DNA of 54,876 nt from Streptomyces sp. NRRL B-24484 (GCF_000717715.1 NZ_JOAI01000059.1:1-54876), one strand, 5' to 3'. Counted from the stretch's first letter, positions 34,283 through 43,539 are shown. The notes: generated from the sequence alone by a model not told the origin. Numbers and translations: made by a program.

Positions 34283-34539
34283 GGCAGGGAGTGTAGGAGG
34301 CGTTCGGCCACCCGTGCGACCACCTCGGCGGAACCGGCGGTCCGGTGGCCGGGCACGCCGATCGGTCCGACCGCCCGGCACCGGCCGGGCCGGCCGACCG
34401 CGGGCCGCACGGGGCAGGAAATCCGGTACCGGGCGGGGCCGCTCGGGCGGTCGCCGCGCGTTGGTGACACACCCGGGCCCGGCCACGCGGCAGACTCGTG
34501 CCACCAGCCGACGGATCGGGGACGAGGGGAGGTGGCCGG

Positions 34540-36090
34540 GTGGCCCGCGTGCCGCTGCTGTCGCTGCGCGGGATCTCCAAGCGGTACGGCACGCTGCAGG
34601 CGCTCAGCAGCGTGGACCTGGAGGTCGCCCACGGCGAGGTGGTCGCCCTGGTCGGCGACAACGGCGCCGGCAAGTCCACCCTGATCAAGGCCGTCGCCGG
34701 GGTGAGCGCCCCGGACTCCGGCGTGATCGAGTGGGAGGGCCGCCGGGTGGAGCTGCGCCGGCCCCGCGACGCCCAGCAGCTCGGCATCGCCACCGTCTAC
34801 CAGGACCTCGCGCTCTGCGAGAGCCTCGACGTGGTCGCCAACCTCTACCTCGGCCGCGAGCTGCGCCGCTTCGGAACGCTCCGCGAGGTCGAGATGGAGC
34901 GGCGCTCGCGCGCCCTGCTGCAGCGCCTCTCGGTGCGGCTGCCGAGCCTGCGCATCCCCGTGCTGTCGCTCTCCGGCGGCCAGCGGCAGGCCGTCGCCAT
35001 CGCCCGCTCGCTGATCGGCGACCCCAAGCTGGTGGTGCTCGACGAGCCGACCGCCGCCCTCGGCCTGGAACAGAGCGCGCAGACCCTCGACCTGATCCGC
35101 CGGCTGCGCGAACAGGGCCACGCGGTCATCGTCATCAGCCACAACCTGGACGACGTGCAGGCCGTCGCCGACCGGGTCGCGGTGCTGCGGCTCGGCCGGA
35201 ACAACGGCGTGTTCGAGGCGAAGTACACCACCCAGGAGCAGATCACCGCCGCGATCACCGGCAGCCACCCGATGGCCGTCACCCTGCAGCAGAGCCTGCT
35301 GCCGCGCGGCCTGCCCGAGCAGGACGCCGTCGACGCCGCCTACCGCTACCTGCCCGCGCACGCGGGCGTCGGCGGCGACTGGTTCGACGTCATCCCGCTC
35401 TCCGGCGCCCGGGTCGCCCTGGTCGTCGGCGACGTGGTCGGCCACGGCCTGCACGCCGCCGCCAGACGGCCGGCGGCATGGAGGGCGCCATCATCGGCGC
35501 CACCTGCCTGTACGCCGTCTACGACCCGGTCTCCCGGCGGTGCCGGCTGGCCCGCGCCGGGCACCTGCCCGCCGTCCTCGTCCACCCGGACGGCACCGTG
35601 GAGATCCCCGACACCCCGGTCGGCCCGCCGCTCGGCCTGCGCGGCATGCCGTTCACCACCGCCGAACTGGAGGTGCCCGAGGGCGCCCAGCTGGTGCTCT
35701 ACACCGACGGCCTGGTGGAGGCCCGGACGAGGGACATCGACATCGGGCTCGACCTGCTGCGGGCCGCGCTCTCGCACGCCGACCGCAGCCCGGAGGAGAC
35801 CTGCCGGGCGGTGCTGGAGGAACTGCTGCCGCACCGCCCGGAGGACGACGTGGCGCTGCTGGTCGCCCGGACGCGCGCGCTGCCCGCCGACCGGGTCGCC
35901 GAATGGGAGGTGCCCCCCGACCCGGCGGCCGTCGCCGAGAGCCGGGCGACCGCCACCGCCCACCTGCGCCGCTGGGACCTGGAGCTGCTGGAGCCGGGCA
36001 CCGAACTCGTCCTCAGCGAACTGGTCACCAACGCGATCCGGCACGCCGCCGGCCCGATCCGGGTCCGGCTGCTCTTCGGCCGGTCGCTGA
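34540..36090 (+). CDS. Sugar-type ABC transporter ATPase running in frame into a damaged SpoIIE phosphatase
   Basis: Residues 1-243 are a complete ABC ATPase of the RbsA/FrcA class: Walker A GDNGAGKST, signature LSGGQRQ, Walker B VVLDEPTAA, switch ISHNLDD. At about 35268 the frame passes without stop into a SpoIIE sequence ([32 protein letters not shown]). After about 35460 it is out of frame, and the tail to 36090 is nonsense. GTG 34540 follows GGGGAGG. No permease or binding-protein gene is nearby. A functional ATPase half is possible; the fusion probably arose by deletion, or is an assembly fault. Confidence 0.7.
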   Translation: MARVPLLSLRGISKRYGTLQALSSVDLEVAHGEVVALVGDNGAGKSTLIKAVAGVSAPDSGVIEWEGRRVELRRPRDAQQLGIATVYQDLALCESLDVVANLYLGRELRRFGTLREVEMERRSRALLQRLSVRLPSLRIPVLSLSGGQRQAVAIARSLIGDPKLVVLDEPTAALGLEQSAQTLDLIRRLREQGHAVIVISHNLDDVQAVADRVAVLRLGRNNGVFEAKYTTQEQITAAITGSHPMAVTLQQSLLPRGLPEQDAVDAAYRYLPAHAGVGGDWFDVIPLSGARVALVVGDVVGHGLHAAARRPAAWRAPSSAPPACTPSTTRSPGGAGWPAPGTCPPSSSTRTAPWRSPTPRSARRSACAACRSPPPNWRCPRAPSWCSTPTAWWRPGRGTSTSGSTCCGPRSRTPTAARRRPAGRCWRNCCRTARRTTWRCWSPGRARCPPTGSPNGRCPPTRRPSPRAGRPPPPTCAAGTWSCWSRAPNSSSANWSPTRSGTPPARSGSGCSSAGR

Positions 36091-36257
36091 TCTGCGAGGT
36101 GTCCGACGGCAGCAGCACCTCGCCGCGGCTGCGGCAGGCCGCCTCGACCGACGAGGGCGGCCGCGGGCTGTTCCTGGTCGCGCAGATCGCCGAACGCTGG
36201 GGCACCCGCTACACCGACACCGGCAAGATCATCTGGGCCGAGCAGAACCTGCCGTGA
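35272..36257 (+). pseudogene. SpoIIE/HATPase phosphatase remnant with internal deletion and frameshift
   Basis: Comparison with the intact gene at 45782-48220 shows the order SpoIIE start, VVGDVVGHG, then about 50 residues missing, then (in another frame from about 35463) [37 protein letters not shown] and a complete HATPase domain ([27 protein letters not shown]). The upstream PAS/GAF part is absent and replaced by the ABC ATPase. The HATPase part keeps good codon bias, so the damage is recent or artefactual. It ends 10 bp before a convergent SpoIIE gene. Confidence 0.75.
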
Positions 36258-36267
36258 GACGGACCGG

Positions 36268-38004
36268 TCAGCGCCTGCGGACACGGGCCGCGAGCACCGC
36301 CACGTCGTCCTCCGCCGCCTCCGGCGTCAGCGCGTGCAGCACCGAGTCCAGCAGGTCGTCCAGGTCGCCGGCGGCGGGCAGCCGCAGCGCGGCCAGCCGG
36401 GCCAGCGAGACGTCGATGTCCTCGCCGCGCCGCTCCACCAGGCCGTCGGTGTACAGCAGCAGCACCTGGTCGGGCAGCAGCTCGCGGGCCTGCTGCTCGT
36501 AGCCGCCGAGGCCGGTGCCGAGCGGCGGGCCGGTCGGCACCGGCACCAGGTCGGTCGGCCGGTCCGCCAGGACGAGGGCGGGCGGCAGGTGGCCCGCGCT
36601 GGAGAACGTCCACCGGTTGCGCCCGGGGTCGGCGAGGGCGAGCAGGCAGGTCGCCGGACGGGAGGACTCGTTCTCCGAGATCAGCGCGTCCAGCTGGCGC
36701 AGGATGCGGTGCGGCGGCAGGTCCATCCCGGCGACGTCCCGCAGCATCGAGCGGTAGGTGCTCATGTCGACCGCGGCCTCCACCCCGTGGCCCATGACGT
36801 CGCCCATCACCAGCAGGGTCCGCCCGAACGGCAGCCGGACGGTCTCGTACCAGTCGCCGCCGACCACCGAGCTGGTGCCCGAGGGCAGGTAGCGGGAGGC
36901 GAGCTCCAGGTTCGGGTGCGGGTTGCCGGGCTCGGCGAGCAGCGCCCGCTGCAGCTGCAGGGCGATGCCCTGCGAACGGGTGTAGCGGCGGGCGTTGTCG
37001 ATCCCGACGGCGGCCCGCCCCGCGAGGTCGCCGACCAGCACAGTGTCGTCCTCGGTGAAGGCCCGCGCGGACTCCCCGGCGCGGGCCAGCGCCAGCACCC
37101 CGAGGACGCGGCCGCGCGCGGTCAGCGGGACGGCCAGCACCGAGTCCAGCCCGGCCGCCCGGTACGCCGCCGGGCCGCCCTCCTCCGCGGAGCCCGGCCA
37201 GGCGCCCTCGCGCACCGGGGCGGCCACCGCCGCGCCGCTGCGCAGGCACCGGGCGACCGCCGAGCCCTCCGGGTGGCGCACCGACTCGCCGGGGCGGGCC
37301 AGCGCCGCCAGGCGCGGCTTCAGGGCGGCCGTGCAGACCGCGGCGGCCCGGTGCAGCCGCAGCGTGCCGCCCGCCGCCCCGCGGTCGACCGCATCCGGCG
37401 GCAGCAGCTCGACGGTCGCCAGGTCGGCCAGCGCGGGCACCGTGAAGTCGGCGAGCTCCACGCAGGTGGTGTCGACGTCCAGGGTGGTGCCGATCCGCCC
37501 GGCCGCGGCGTCCAGGACGGCCAGCCGGATCCGGGCCTGCTCCAGCTCGTGCGGCAGGTCCGGACCGGCCGCCGCCGGCCGCGGTTCCTCGGCCGGGCCG
37601 AGGGCGGCGACCACCAGGCCGGCCGTCCGGCCGCCGATCACCAGCCGCCGGGCGCGCAGCCGCAGCCGGGGCACGGCGGGGTGCCCGGCGGACGGCTCGC
37701 GCGGGCTGCCGTCGACGAGCACCGCGTCCAGGGCCGGTGCGGCGGCGGCCAGCGCGGTGGCGGCCACGGCCCGGCCGAGCAGCCGCTCCGGGCCGACGGC
37801 CGCGGTGCGGCAGAACGCCGGGTTGGCCCACTGCCAGCGCAGGTCCGGCCCGACCAGCGCGAGACCGACCGGAGCGTCCGTCAGCACGTGCCGCAGCAGC
37901 TCCTCGCCGCCCGTGGCCAGCGCGGCCGCCGCCCGGTCGATCGAGGCCTGCGCGGCGATCGAGGCGTCGGCGGCGGCGTCCCGGCCCGAAGCCCCTGCGT
38001 GCAA
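36268..38004 (-). CDS. PAS-GAF-SpoIIE phosphatase
   Basis: 578 residues. A PAS-like N-terminal domain (about 35-140: LTDAPVGLALVGPDLRWQWANPAF in pieces) precedes a GAF domain (about 165-340, [18 protein letters not shown]). The SpoIIE/PPM phosphatase occupies about 365-575 with VVGGDWYETV, LVMGDVMGHGVEAAVDM, SSAGHLPPALV, LLYTDGLVE and DDVAVLAARV. No HATPase domain. A TTG start at 38004 follows a perfect AGGAGGTG. Expected role: signal-responsive dephosphorylation of anti-anti-sigma-type proteins. The input signal is unknown. Confidence 0.9.
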   Translation of the reverse strand: MHAGASGRDAAADASIAAQASIDRAAAALATGGEELLRHVLTDAPVGLALVGPDLRWQWANPAFCRTAAVGPERLLGRAVAATALAAAAPALDAVLVDGSPREPSAGHPAVPRLRLRARRLVIGGRTAGLVVAALGPAEEPRPAAAGPDLPHELEQARIRLAVLDAAAGRIGTTLDVDTTCVELADFTVPALADLATVELLPPDAVDRGAAGGTLRLHRAAAVCTAALKPRLAALARPGESVRHPEGSAVARCLRSGAAVAAPVREGAWPGSAEEGGPAAYRAAGLDSVLAVPLTARGRVLGVLALARAGESARAFTEDDTVLVGDLAGRAAVGIDNARRYTRSQGIALQLQRALLAEPGNPHPNLELASRYLPSGTSSVVGGDWYETVRLPFGRTLLVMGDVMGHGVEAAVDMSTYRSMLRDVAGMDLPPHRILRQLDALISENESSRPATCLLALADPGRNRWTFSSAGHLPPALVLADRPTDLVPVPTGPPLGTGLGGYEQQARELLPDQVLLLYTDGLVERRGEDIDVSLARLAALRLPAAGDLDDLLDSVLHALTPEAAEDDVAVLAARVRRR

Positions 38005-38166
38005 CGCACCTCCTCGGCCGTGTCGGCACCCCTCAGCCCAGGATCACGCGGCCCGCGGCCGGGCGCATCCAGATGCCGGCCTGCGGGGCTCGGCGTGGAA
38101 GGAGGGGCGGCGGGCTCTCCGCATCGTTCGCCCGGGCTGCTGCGTAGGTCCTCGCGGGCAACACGG

Positions 38167-39288
38167 TCAGGCGACCCTGCCCAGCTCGTGCGGGGTGTTG
38201 TTGAAGCGGCGGCCGCCGTGCGGGGTGACGGTGACGATGTCCTCGATGCGGACGCCGAACCGGCCGGGCAGGTAGATCCCCGGCTCGATGGAGAAGCACA
38301 TGCCGGGCACCAGCTGCTGCTTCTCGCCCTCGACCATGTACGGCGGCTCGTGCGTGGTGAGGCCGATGCCGTGGCCGGTGCGGTGGATGAAGTACTCGCC
38401 GTACCCGGCCTCGGTGATGACGGCCCGGGCGACCCGGTCGATCTCCTGGCACTCCACACCCGGCCGGACGGCCTCGAAGGCCGCCTGCTGGGCGAGCCGC
38501 ACCACCTCGTGCACCTCCGTGACCTCGTCCGGCGCGTCCTCCCCGACGTGCACCGTCCGGGTGGTGTCGGAGCCGTAGCCGTCCTTGAGTCCGCCGAAGT
38601 CGAGGACGACGGTGTCGCCCTCCTCGATCACCCGGTCGTCGGCCTCGTGGTGCGGGTTGGCGCCGTTCGGGCCGGAGCCGACCACGGTGAAGTCGACCTG
38701 GCTGTGCCCGTACTCCAGGAGCAGCGCGGCGAGGTCGGCGGCGACCTCGTTCTCGGTGCGGCCGGCGAACGGGACCTCCAGGATCCGCCGGTAGGTGGCG
38801 TCCGCGGCGCCGCCCGCCGCGGCGAGCCGCTCCAGCTCGTCGGCGTCCTTGACGGCCCGCAGCATCGGCAGCGCCCTGGTCAGCGAGGCGTACCGGCTGT
38901 CCGGCAGCGCCTCCTGGAGGGCCAGCAGGTGCAGGGCCCAGGCGGAGTCGGAGACGCCGTAGCACCCGACGGGGTCCAGCACCGGCGCCACCGCCGAGCG
39001 GTAGGGGTCGGTGTCGTCCGTCCAGTCGGTGAACCGGACGGCGGCGGCGCCGGGGGCGGCCTCGGCGTCCGGCCGCTCCAGCCGCGGAACCACCAGCACG
39101 GGTTCGGCGTCGGGGGTGAGCAGCAGCGCGGTCAGCCGCTCGGTCAGGGCGGTCGGCCGGTAGCCCGTCAGGTAGACCAGGTCGGGGCCGGGGGTGACGA
39201 CCAGTCCGGAGAGGCCGGCGAGGGCGGCGGTCTCGACCGCCAGCGCCATCCGGCGGGCGAAGTCCTCGGTGGTGAACGGTGCGGGCAT
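38167..39288 (-). CDS. M24-family Xaa-Pro aminopeptidase/dipeptidase
   Basis: 373 residues. An N-terminal creatinase-like domain (about 1-135) precedes a pita-bread catalytic domain. Metal ligands are visible in VLDFGGLKDGYGSDTTRTV (two Asp), HRTGHGIGLTTHEPP (His), CFSIEPGIY (Glu) and GVRIEDIV (Glu). It cleaves bonds next to proline in peptides. ATG 39288 is chosen with a GGAGAGG ribosome-binding site; longer versions read into the upstream gene. It lies 26 bp after the M20 peptidase gene, probably in the same operon. Confidence 0.92.
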   Translation of the reverse strand: MPAPFTTEDFARRMALAVETAALAGLSGLVVTPGPDLVYLTGYRPTALTERLTALLLTPDAEPVLVVPRLERPDAEAAPGAAAVRFTDWTDDTDPYRSAVAPVLDPVGCYGVSDSAWALHLLALQEALPDSRYASLTRALPMLRAVKDADELERLAAAGGAADATYRRILEVPFAGRTENEVAADLAALLLEYGHSQVDFTVVGSGPNGANPHHEADDRVIEEGDTVVLDFGGLKDGYGSDTTRTVHVGEDAPDEVTEVHEVVRLAQQAAFEAVRPGVECQEIDRVARAVITEAGYGEYFIHRTGHGIGLTTHEPPYMVEGEKQQLVPGMCFSIEPGIYLPGRFGVRIEDIVTVTPHGGRRFNNTPHELGRVA

Positions 39289-39313
39289 GGTGGCGGCCTC
39301 TCCGGAGGGACGG

Positions 39314-40669
39314 TCAGGAACGGTCTGCGTAGTACCCCAGGAACAGGGCCTCGACAAGGGCCATGTGCTCGATCTCGGACGGATCGACGCTCTCGTTCGG
39401 CGCGTGGATGAGGCAGCGCGGCTCCTCGACGCCCATCAGGACGATCTCCGCCTCGCGGTAGGTGTCGGCGAGCACGTTGCACAGCGGGATCGAGCCGCCC
39501 TGGCCGAGGAAGGAGATCGGCTTGCCGTAGGCCCGCCGCATCGCCCGGTCGAGCGCCGTGTAGGCCCGGCCGTCGGTGGCGGCGCGGAACGGCGAACCGG
39601 TGCCCTCGGCCTCCACCTCGACCGCGGCGCCCCACGGCGCGGCGTCGGTGAGGTGGGCGGCGAGCGCGTCGCGGGCCGCCTGCGGGTCGGTGCCGGGCGG
39701 CACCCGCAGGCTCACCCGGGCCCGGGCGGTGGCCGGCACGGCGGCGGCCGAGCCGACCACCGGCGGGCAGTCGATGCCGAGGACGGTGACCGCGGGCCGG
39801 GCCCACAGCCGGTCGGCGACCGTGCCGGAGCCGGTCAGCGCGACGCCCTCCAGCACGCCCGCGTCGCGGCGGAACTGCTGCTCGTCGTAGCCGACGCCGG
39901 GCCATGTCCCGCCGCCGTCCAGCCCCTTGATCCGGGTGCCGCCGTCGGCGTCGCGCAGCGAGTCGAGGATGCGGATCAGTGCGGCGAGCGCGTCCGGGGC
40001 CGGTCCGCCGAACATGCCGGAGTGCATGTCGCCGGCCAGTGTCCGCACGGTGACGACCACGTTGGCGAGGCCGCGCAGGCTGGTGGTGGCGGTGGGCACG
40101 CCGACCTCGGCGTTGCCGGTGTCGCAGATCAGCAGCGCGTCGGCGTGCAGCTCGTCGGTGTGCTGCCGCACGTACTCCTCCAGGCCGCCGGTGCCCTGCT
40201 CCTCGGAGCCCTCGGCGACGAACTTGATGCCGACCGGGACGTCCTCGCCGAGCGCGCGCAGGGCGGTGAGGTGCATGACCACGTTGCCCTTGCAGTCGGC
40301 GGCGCCGCGCCCGTACAACCGGCCGTCGCGCTCGGTCAGTTCGAAGGGCGGCGAGGTCCAGGCGGCGTCGTCCAGCGGCGGCTGCACGTCGTAGTGGCAG
40401 TACAGCAGGACGGTCGGGGCGCCGGGCGGCGGCGGGCGGTGGCCGATCACGGCGTGGCTGCCGTCGGGCGTCTCGGCGAGGTGCACGTCGTGCAGGCCCG
40501 CGTCGGTGAAGGCCGCGGCGACCCACTCGGCGGCCCGCCGGCAGTGCTCCGGCGGGTACTGGCGGGGGTCGGCGACCGAGGGGATCGCGACCAGCTCGGC
40601 GAGGTCGGCCAGGGCACGGGGCATCAGGGCGGTGATCCGCCCTGCGAGGTCGTCGGCGGGGTCGGACAT
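39314..40669 (-). CDS. M20-family dipeptidase
   Basis: 451 residues, PepV/CNDP-like. Metal and catalytic residues: LLYCHYDVQPP (His, Asp), YGRGAADCKGN (bridging Asp), FVAEGSEEQGTGGLEE (catalytic and metal Glu), LLICDTGN (Asp) and a final His in LIHAPNESV. The lid dimerisation domain lies about 205-320. Cytoplasmic, hydrolysing dipeptides or acylated amino acids. ATG 40669 follows GGGAG. With the M24 enzyme and the amino-acid permease upstream it suggests a peptide/amino-acid use cluster. Confidence 0.92.
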   Translation of the reverse strand: MSDPADDLAGRITALMPRALADLAELVAIPSVADPRQYPPEHCRRAAEWVAAAFTDAGLHDVHLAETPDGSHAVIGHRPPPPGAPTVLLYCHYDVQPPLDDAAWTSPPFELTERDGRLYGRGAADCKGNVVMHLTALRALGEDVPVGIKFVAEGSEEQGTGGLEEYVRQHTDELHADALLICDTGNAEVGVPTATTSLRGLANVVVTVRTLAGDMHSGMFGGPAPDALAALIRILDSLRDADGGTRIKGLDGGGTWPGVGYDEQQFRRDAGVLEGVALTGSGTVADRLWARPAVTVLGIDCPPVVGSAAAVPATARARVSLRVPPGTDPQAARDALAAHLTDAAPWGAAVEVEAEGTGSPFRAATDGRAYTALDRAMRRAYGKPISFLGQGGSIPLCNVLADTYREAEIVLMGVEEPRCLIHAPNESVDPSEIEHMALVEALFLGYYADRS

Positions 40670-40728
40670 GGCGGCTCCCGGGGCGCGGGCGGGCCGCGCC
40701 GCCGGGGTGGGCGGCACGGCCGGCCGGA

Positions 40729-41169
40729 TCAGGTGTTGACGGTCTTGGCGGTGTCGAGGTCGTCGAGCTTGTTGCGGAAGTCCTCCAGCTGCTCCGGGCA
40801 GTACACGTTGAGGACGATCGCCTCGGCCTCGACGGACCTGGCGTTGGCGACGATCGGGCGCTGGCCGGGCCCGGTCGCGCCGTTCGCCAGGTTGACCTTC
40901 CACAGGGCGTTCTTCAGGGTGCCGGCCGGGTCCTCGCAGACCGCGCCGCCGTCGGTGCCCAGCGTCTTGGCGATCTGGTCCTGGTCCGGCACGGCCCGGT
41001 AGCCGGCCGCGACGAGCTCGTCGGAGAGCTGCTGCGCCTTGCGGTAGGACTCGTTGGTGGCGTGCTGCTGGGTGTAGGTGATCAGGCCGATCACCAGCAT
41101 GGCCAGCAGCAGCACGATCGCGCCGACGTAGATCCAGCGGTGCTCGGAGGCCATCCGGGTCGGGCTCAT
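40729..41169 (-). CDS. Single-span membrane protein coupled to the permease
   Basis: 146 residues. A short cytoplasmic tail, one span (IYVGAIVLLLAMLVIGLITY) and an extracytoplasmic part of about 110 residues with two cysteines (AVCEDPAG, LNVYCPEQL) that may form a disulfide. Its start overlaps the permease stop by 4 bp (ATGA), so it is probably made together with the permease as an accessory subunit. I do not recognise a family. Confidence 0.8.
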   Translation of the reverse strand: MSPTRMASEHRWIYVGAIVLLLAMLVIGLITYTQQHATNESYRKAQQLSDELVAAGYRAVPDQDQIAKTLGTDGGAVCEDPAGTLKNALWKVNLANGATGPGQRPIVANARSVEAEAIVLNVYCPEQLEDFRNKLDDLDTAKTVNT

Positions 41170-42641
41170 GCCGCGCCCCCTTTGGCGGCGGCCTCCGGCT
41201 GCCGCCAGCTCGGCTTGCGGGACTTCAGGAAGGCGAACGGGATGATCAGGCCGAGCAGCAGCAGGCCGCCGCCGACGAACAGCACGTACGACCAGACGCT
41301 GCCGCCGCTGAACTGCGAGGACGGCACGAAGCCGATGACCATGGCGGCCGCCGAGGCCAGCAGACCGGTCACGCAGAGGGTGACCAGCGCCGGGGCGTGG
41401 TAGCCGCGCGGGTGGTCGGGCTGGTTGCGGCGCAGCCGGATCGCCGCCAGGAACATCAGCAGGTACATGATCAGATACACCTGGGTGGTGATCACCGAGA
41501 AGATCCAGTACGCGCTGGAGACGTTCGGGATGAACGCGTACATCAACGCGATCACGGTGGTGACCACGCCCTGGGTGACGAGGATGTTCTGCTGGACGCC
41601 GTGCGCGTTGAGCTTCTGCAGGAACGGCGGCAGGTAGCCCTCCTGGCGGGAGATCAGCAGCAGGCCCTTGGACGGGCCGGCCAGCCAGGTGAGCATGCCG
41701 CCGAGCGAGGCGGCGACCAGGCCGACCGCGATCACGGGTGTCAGCCAGCCGATGTCGAAGTACTGGAAGAACGCGTCGAAGGCCTGCATCACGCCGGCCG
41801 TCAGGCTGAGCTGGTCGGCGGGCACCACCCAGCTGATCGCCAGCGCGGGCAGGATGAAGATCAGCAGCACCAGGCCCATCGCCAGGAACATCGACTTCGG
41901 GAACTCCTTGGGCGGGTCCTTCAGCGAGGAGACGTGGACGGCGTTCATCTCCATGCCCGAGTAGCTGAGGAAGTTGTTGACGATCAGCACCAGGCTGGCC
42001 AGGCCCGTCCAGGCCGGGAAGAGGTGACTGGCGTTCATCGGCGCGGCCGAGGGGTTGCCCTGGCCGAGGAAGACCAGGCCGAGCACGACCAGCAGCGTGC
42101 CGGGGATCAGGGTGCCGATCACCAGGCCCCAGGAGGCGAGGCCGGCCACCGCGCCCGTCCCTCGGGAGGACACCCAGACGCCGGTCCAGTACAGCACCAT
42201 GATCACGATGGCGGTGTAGACGCCGCTGTTGGCCAGCGCCGGATCGATCACGTACGCGATGGTGGACGCCACGTAGGCCAGCAGGCTCGGGTAGTAGAAG
42301 ATCGTCATCGCGAACTGGCACCAGACCGCGAGGAAGCCCAGCGGCTTCGACAGCCCCTGGGCCACCCAGTTGTAGACGCCGCCCGTCCACCCGGAGGCGA
42401 GCTCGGCGGAGACCAGCGCCGTCGGCAGCAGGAAGACGATCGCCGGGACGAGATAGAGGAACACACAGGCCAGGCCGTACACCGCCATGGTGGGCGCGGC
42501 CCGCAGGCTCGCCACCGAACTGGTCGTCATCAGGGCCAGCGTCAGCCAGGTCATCCGCGGCGCCGCCACCGCCTGTTGTGCGGCCGGTGCCCTGGTGACC
42601 GACCGGCCGCCCTCGTCGGCCGGGACGTCCATCGTGCTCAT
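41166..42641 (-). CDS. APC-superfamily amino-acid permease or antiporter
   Basis: 491 residues with 12 spans. N-terminal substrate loop region TTSSVASLRAAP precedes ELASGWTGGVYNWVAQGLSKPLGF and NNFLSYSGMEMNAVHVSSLKDP. The sequence resembles glutamate:GABA antiporter-type APC members more than simple uptake permeases. ATG 42641 follows GGAAGGAGAG. It heads a run of four minus-strand genes (permease, small membrane protein, M20, M24), consistent with peptide or amino-acid metabolism. The substrate is unknown. Confidence 0.88.
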   Translation of the reverse strand: MSTMDVPADEGGRSVTRAPAAQQAVAAPRMTWLTLALMTTSSVASLRAAPTMAVYGLACVFLYLVPAIVFLLPTALVSAELASGWTGGVYNWVAQGLSKPLGFLAVWCQFAMTIFYYPSLLAYVASTIAYVIDPALANSGVYTAIVIMVLYWTGVWVSSRGTGAVAGLASWGLVIGTLIPGTLLVVLGLVFLGQGNPSAAPMNASHLFPAWTGLASLVLIVNNFLSYSGMEMNAVHVSSLKDPPKEFPKSMFLAMGLVLLIFILPALAISWVVPADQLSLTAGVMQAFDAFFQYFDIGWLTPVIAVGLVAASLGGMLTWLAGPSKGLLLISRQEGYLPPFLQKLNAHGVQQNILVTQGVVTTVIALMYAFIPNVSSAYWIFSVITTQVYLIMYLLMFLAAIRLRRNQPDHPRGYHAPALVTLCVTGLLASAAAMVIGFVPSSQFSGGSVWSYVLFVGGGLLLLGLIIPFAFLKSRKPSWRQPEAAAKGGAA

Positions 42642-42793
42642 CGCACTCTCCTTCCGGCAGCGTGGGGCTCTCCCCCACCCTCCGTGGCCGCCCCGGCCGG
42701 CGCACCCGGCTCGGCCCGTTCGTGTGACGACGCTTCCCGGACGGCCGCACCGCGCGGGCGGCGGCGGCCCCGTCCGGGCAGCATGGGGACGGG

Positions 42794-43332
42794 TTGTGCC
42801 CGGAGCCGCCCGGGTCGGACGAGCGGCGGTGGTGCCGGACGGAACGGGAACCGGACGCCGTCGTCGGGGCCGACGCGCACCGGGAGCTCGCCGGCTTCCT
42901 CGACCGGCTCACCCGGCTGCTGCCCGGTCAGAGCGGCGAGGGCGCCCAGCAGGTCGAGCGCTCGGTCGTGCGGGCGGCCCGCGCCTGCGGCGGCAGCGCG
43001 GAACTGCCGGTGGTGCCGGACGGCGCCACCGTCGTCGTCGACTCGGACGGCCGGACGACCGCCGTCACCGTGCGGGCCTTCCCCGAGGTGTTCCGCTCGA
43101 CCGGCTGCCGGCCAGGCACCCCGGCCGGCCGCCGCGGCTCGTCCTGGTGCTGCCGGGCTTCTTCACCCCGACGGTCGGATCGCCCGGGATGCGCGGGCTG
43201 ACCGCGCTCGCCGGCGGGTACCCGATCGAGGGCTTCCACGACCTGCCGGAGCTCGTCACGATCGTCACGGTGATCGCCGTCGGCCTGCTGCCGGGCGCCG
43301 TGCCCGCCGAGCGTCCCGACCCGGCACCCTGA
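42794..43332 (+). pseudogene. ThrE-type threonine/serine exporter remnant
   Basis: The first part (about 42880-43105) matches the N-terminal domain of ThrE exporters: AGFLDRLTRLLPGQSGEGAQ, VERSVVRAARACGG, VRAFPEVFRST. At about 43110 the frame changes and the extreme C-terminus of the same family follows (RLVLVLPGFFTPTVGSPGMR, GLTALAGGYPIEGFHDL, VTIVTVIAVGLLPGA). The membrane part between, about 300 residues, is missing. Several leucines usual in the last helices are prolines here, which would break them. Clearly non-functional as an exporter. Confidence 0.8.
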
Positions 43333-43401
43333 CGGGCGCCCTGACCGGCGCGCCGGAAGGCCGTCCCGGGCGCGGACCGGGCGGGCCGTGACCGCGGGTC
43401 A

Positions 43402-43459
43402 GGTGTTCGACCGTACGTCATGTCCCCTGCCCACGCGGTTCACTTCGTGCTCCTATCTT
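43402..43459 (+). promoter_or_regulatory. Possible PHO box and promoter of the alkaline phosphatase
   Basis: GTTCGAC (43405) and GTTCACT (43438) lie exactly 33 bp apart, three 11-bp periods, with weaker matches in between (43416, 43427). PhoP of Streptomyces binds 11-bp direct repeats of a GTTCACC-like motif. TATCTT (43454-43459) is a possible -10 box. The gene type fits phosphate control; the intermediate units match poorly. Confidence 0.45.
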
Positions 43460-43539
43460 CACACCGCCGGGGGTCGTCCCCGGGTGCGCGCCGCGGCACC
43501 GACCCGCCGGGCGCGCCGATGTGTCGAGGAGACACCCTG

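Noticed and set aside
38035..38126. 26-residue Arg-rich minus-strand leader peptide before the SpoIIE gene
   Set aside because: Does not resemble known cysteine or arginine leader peptides, and no attenuator hairpin is evident.
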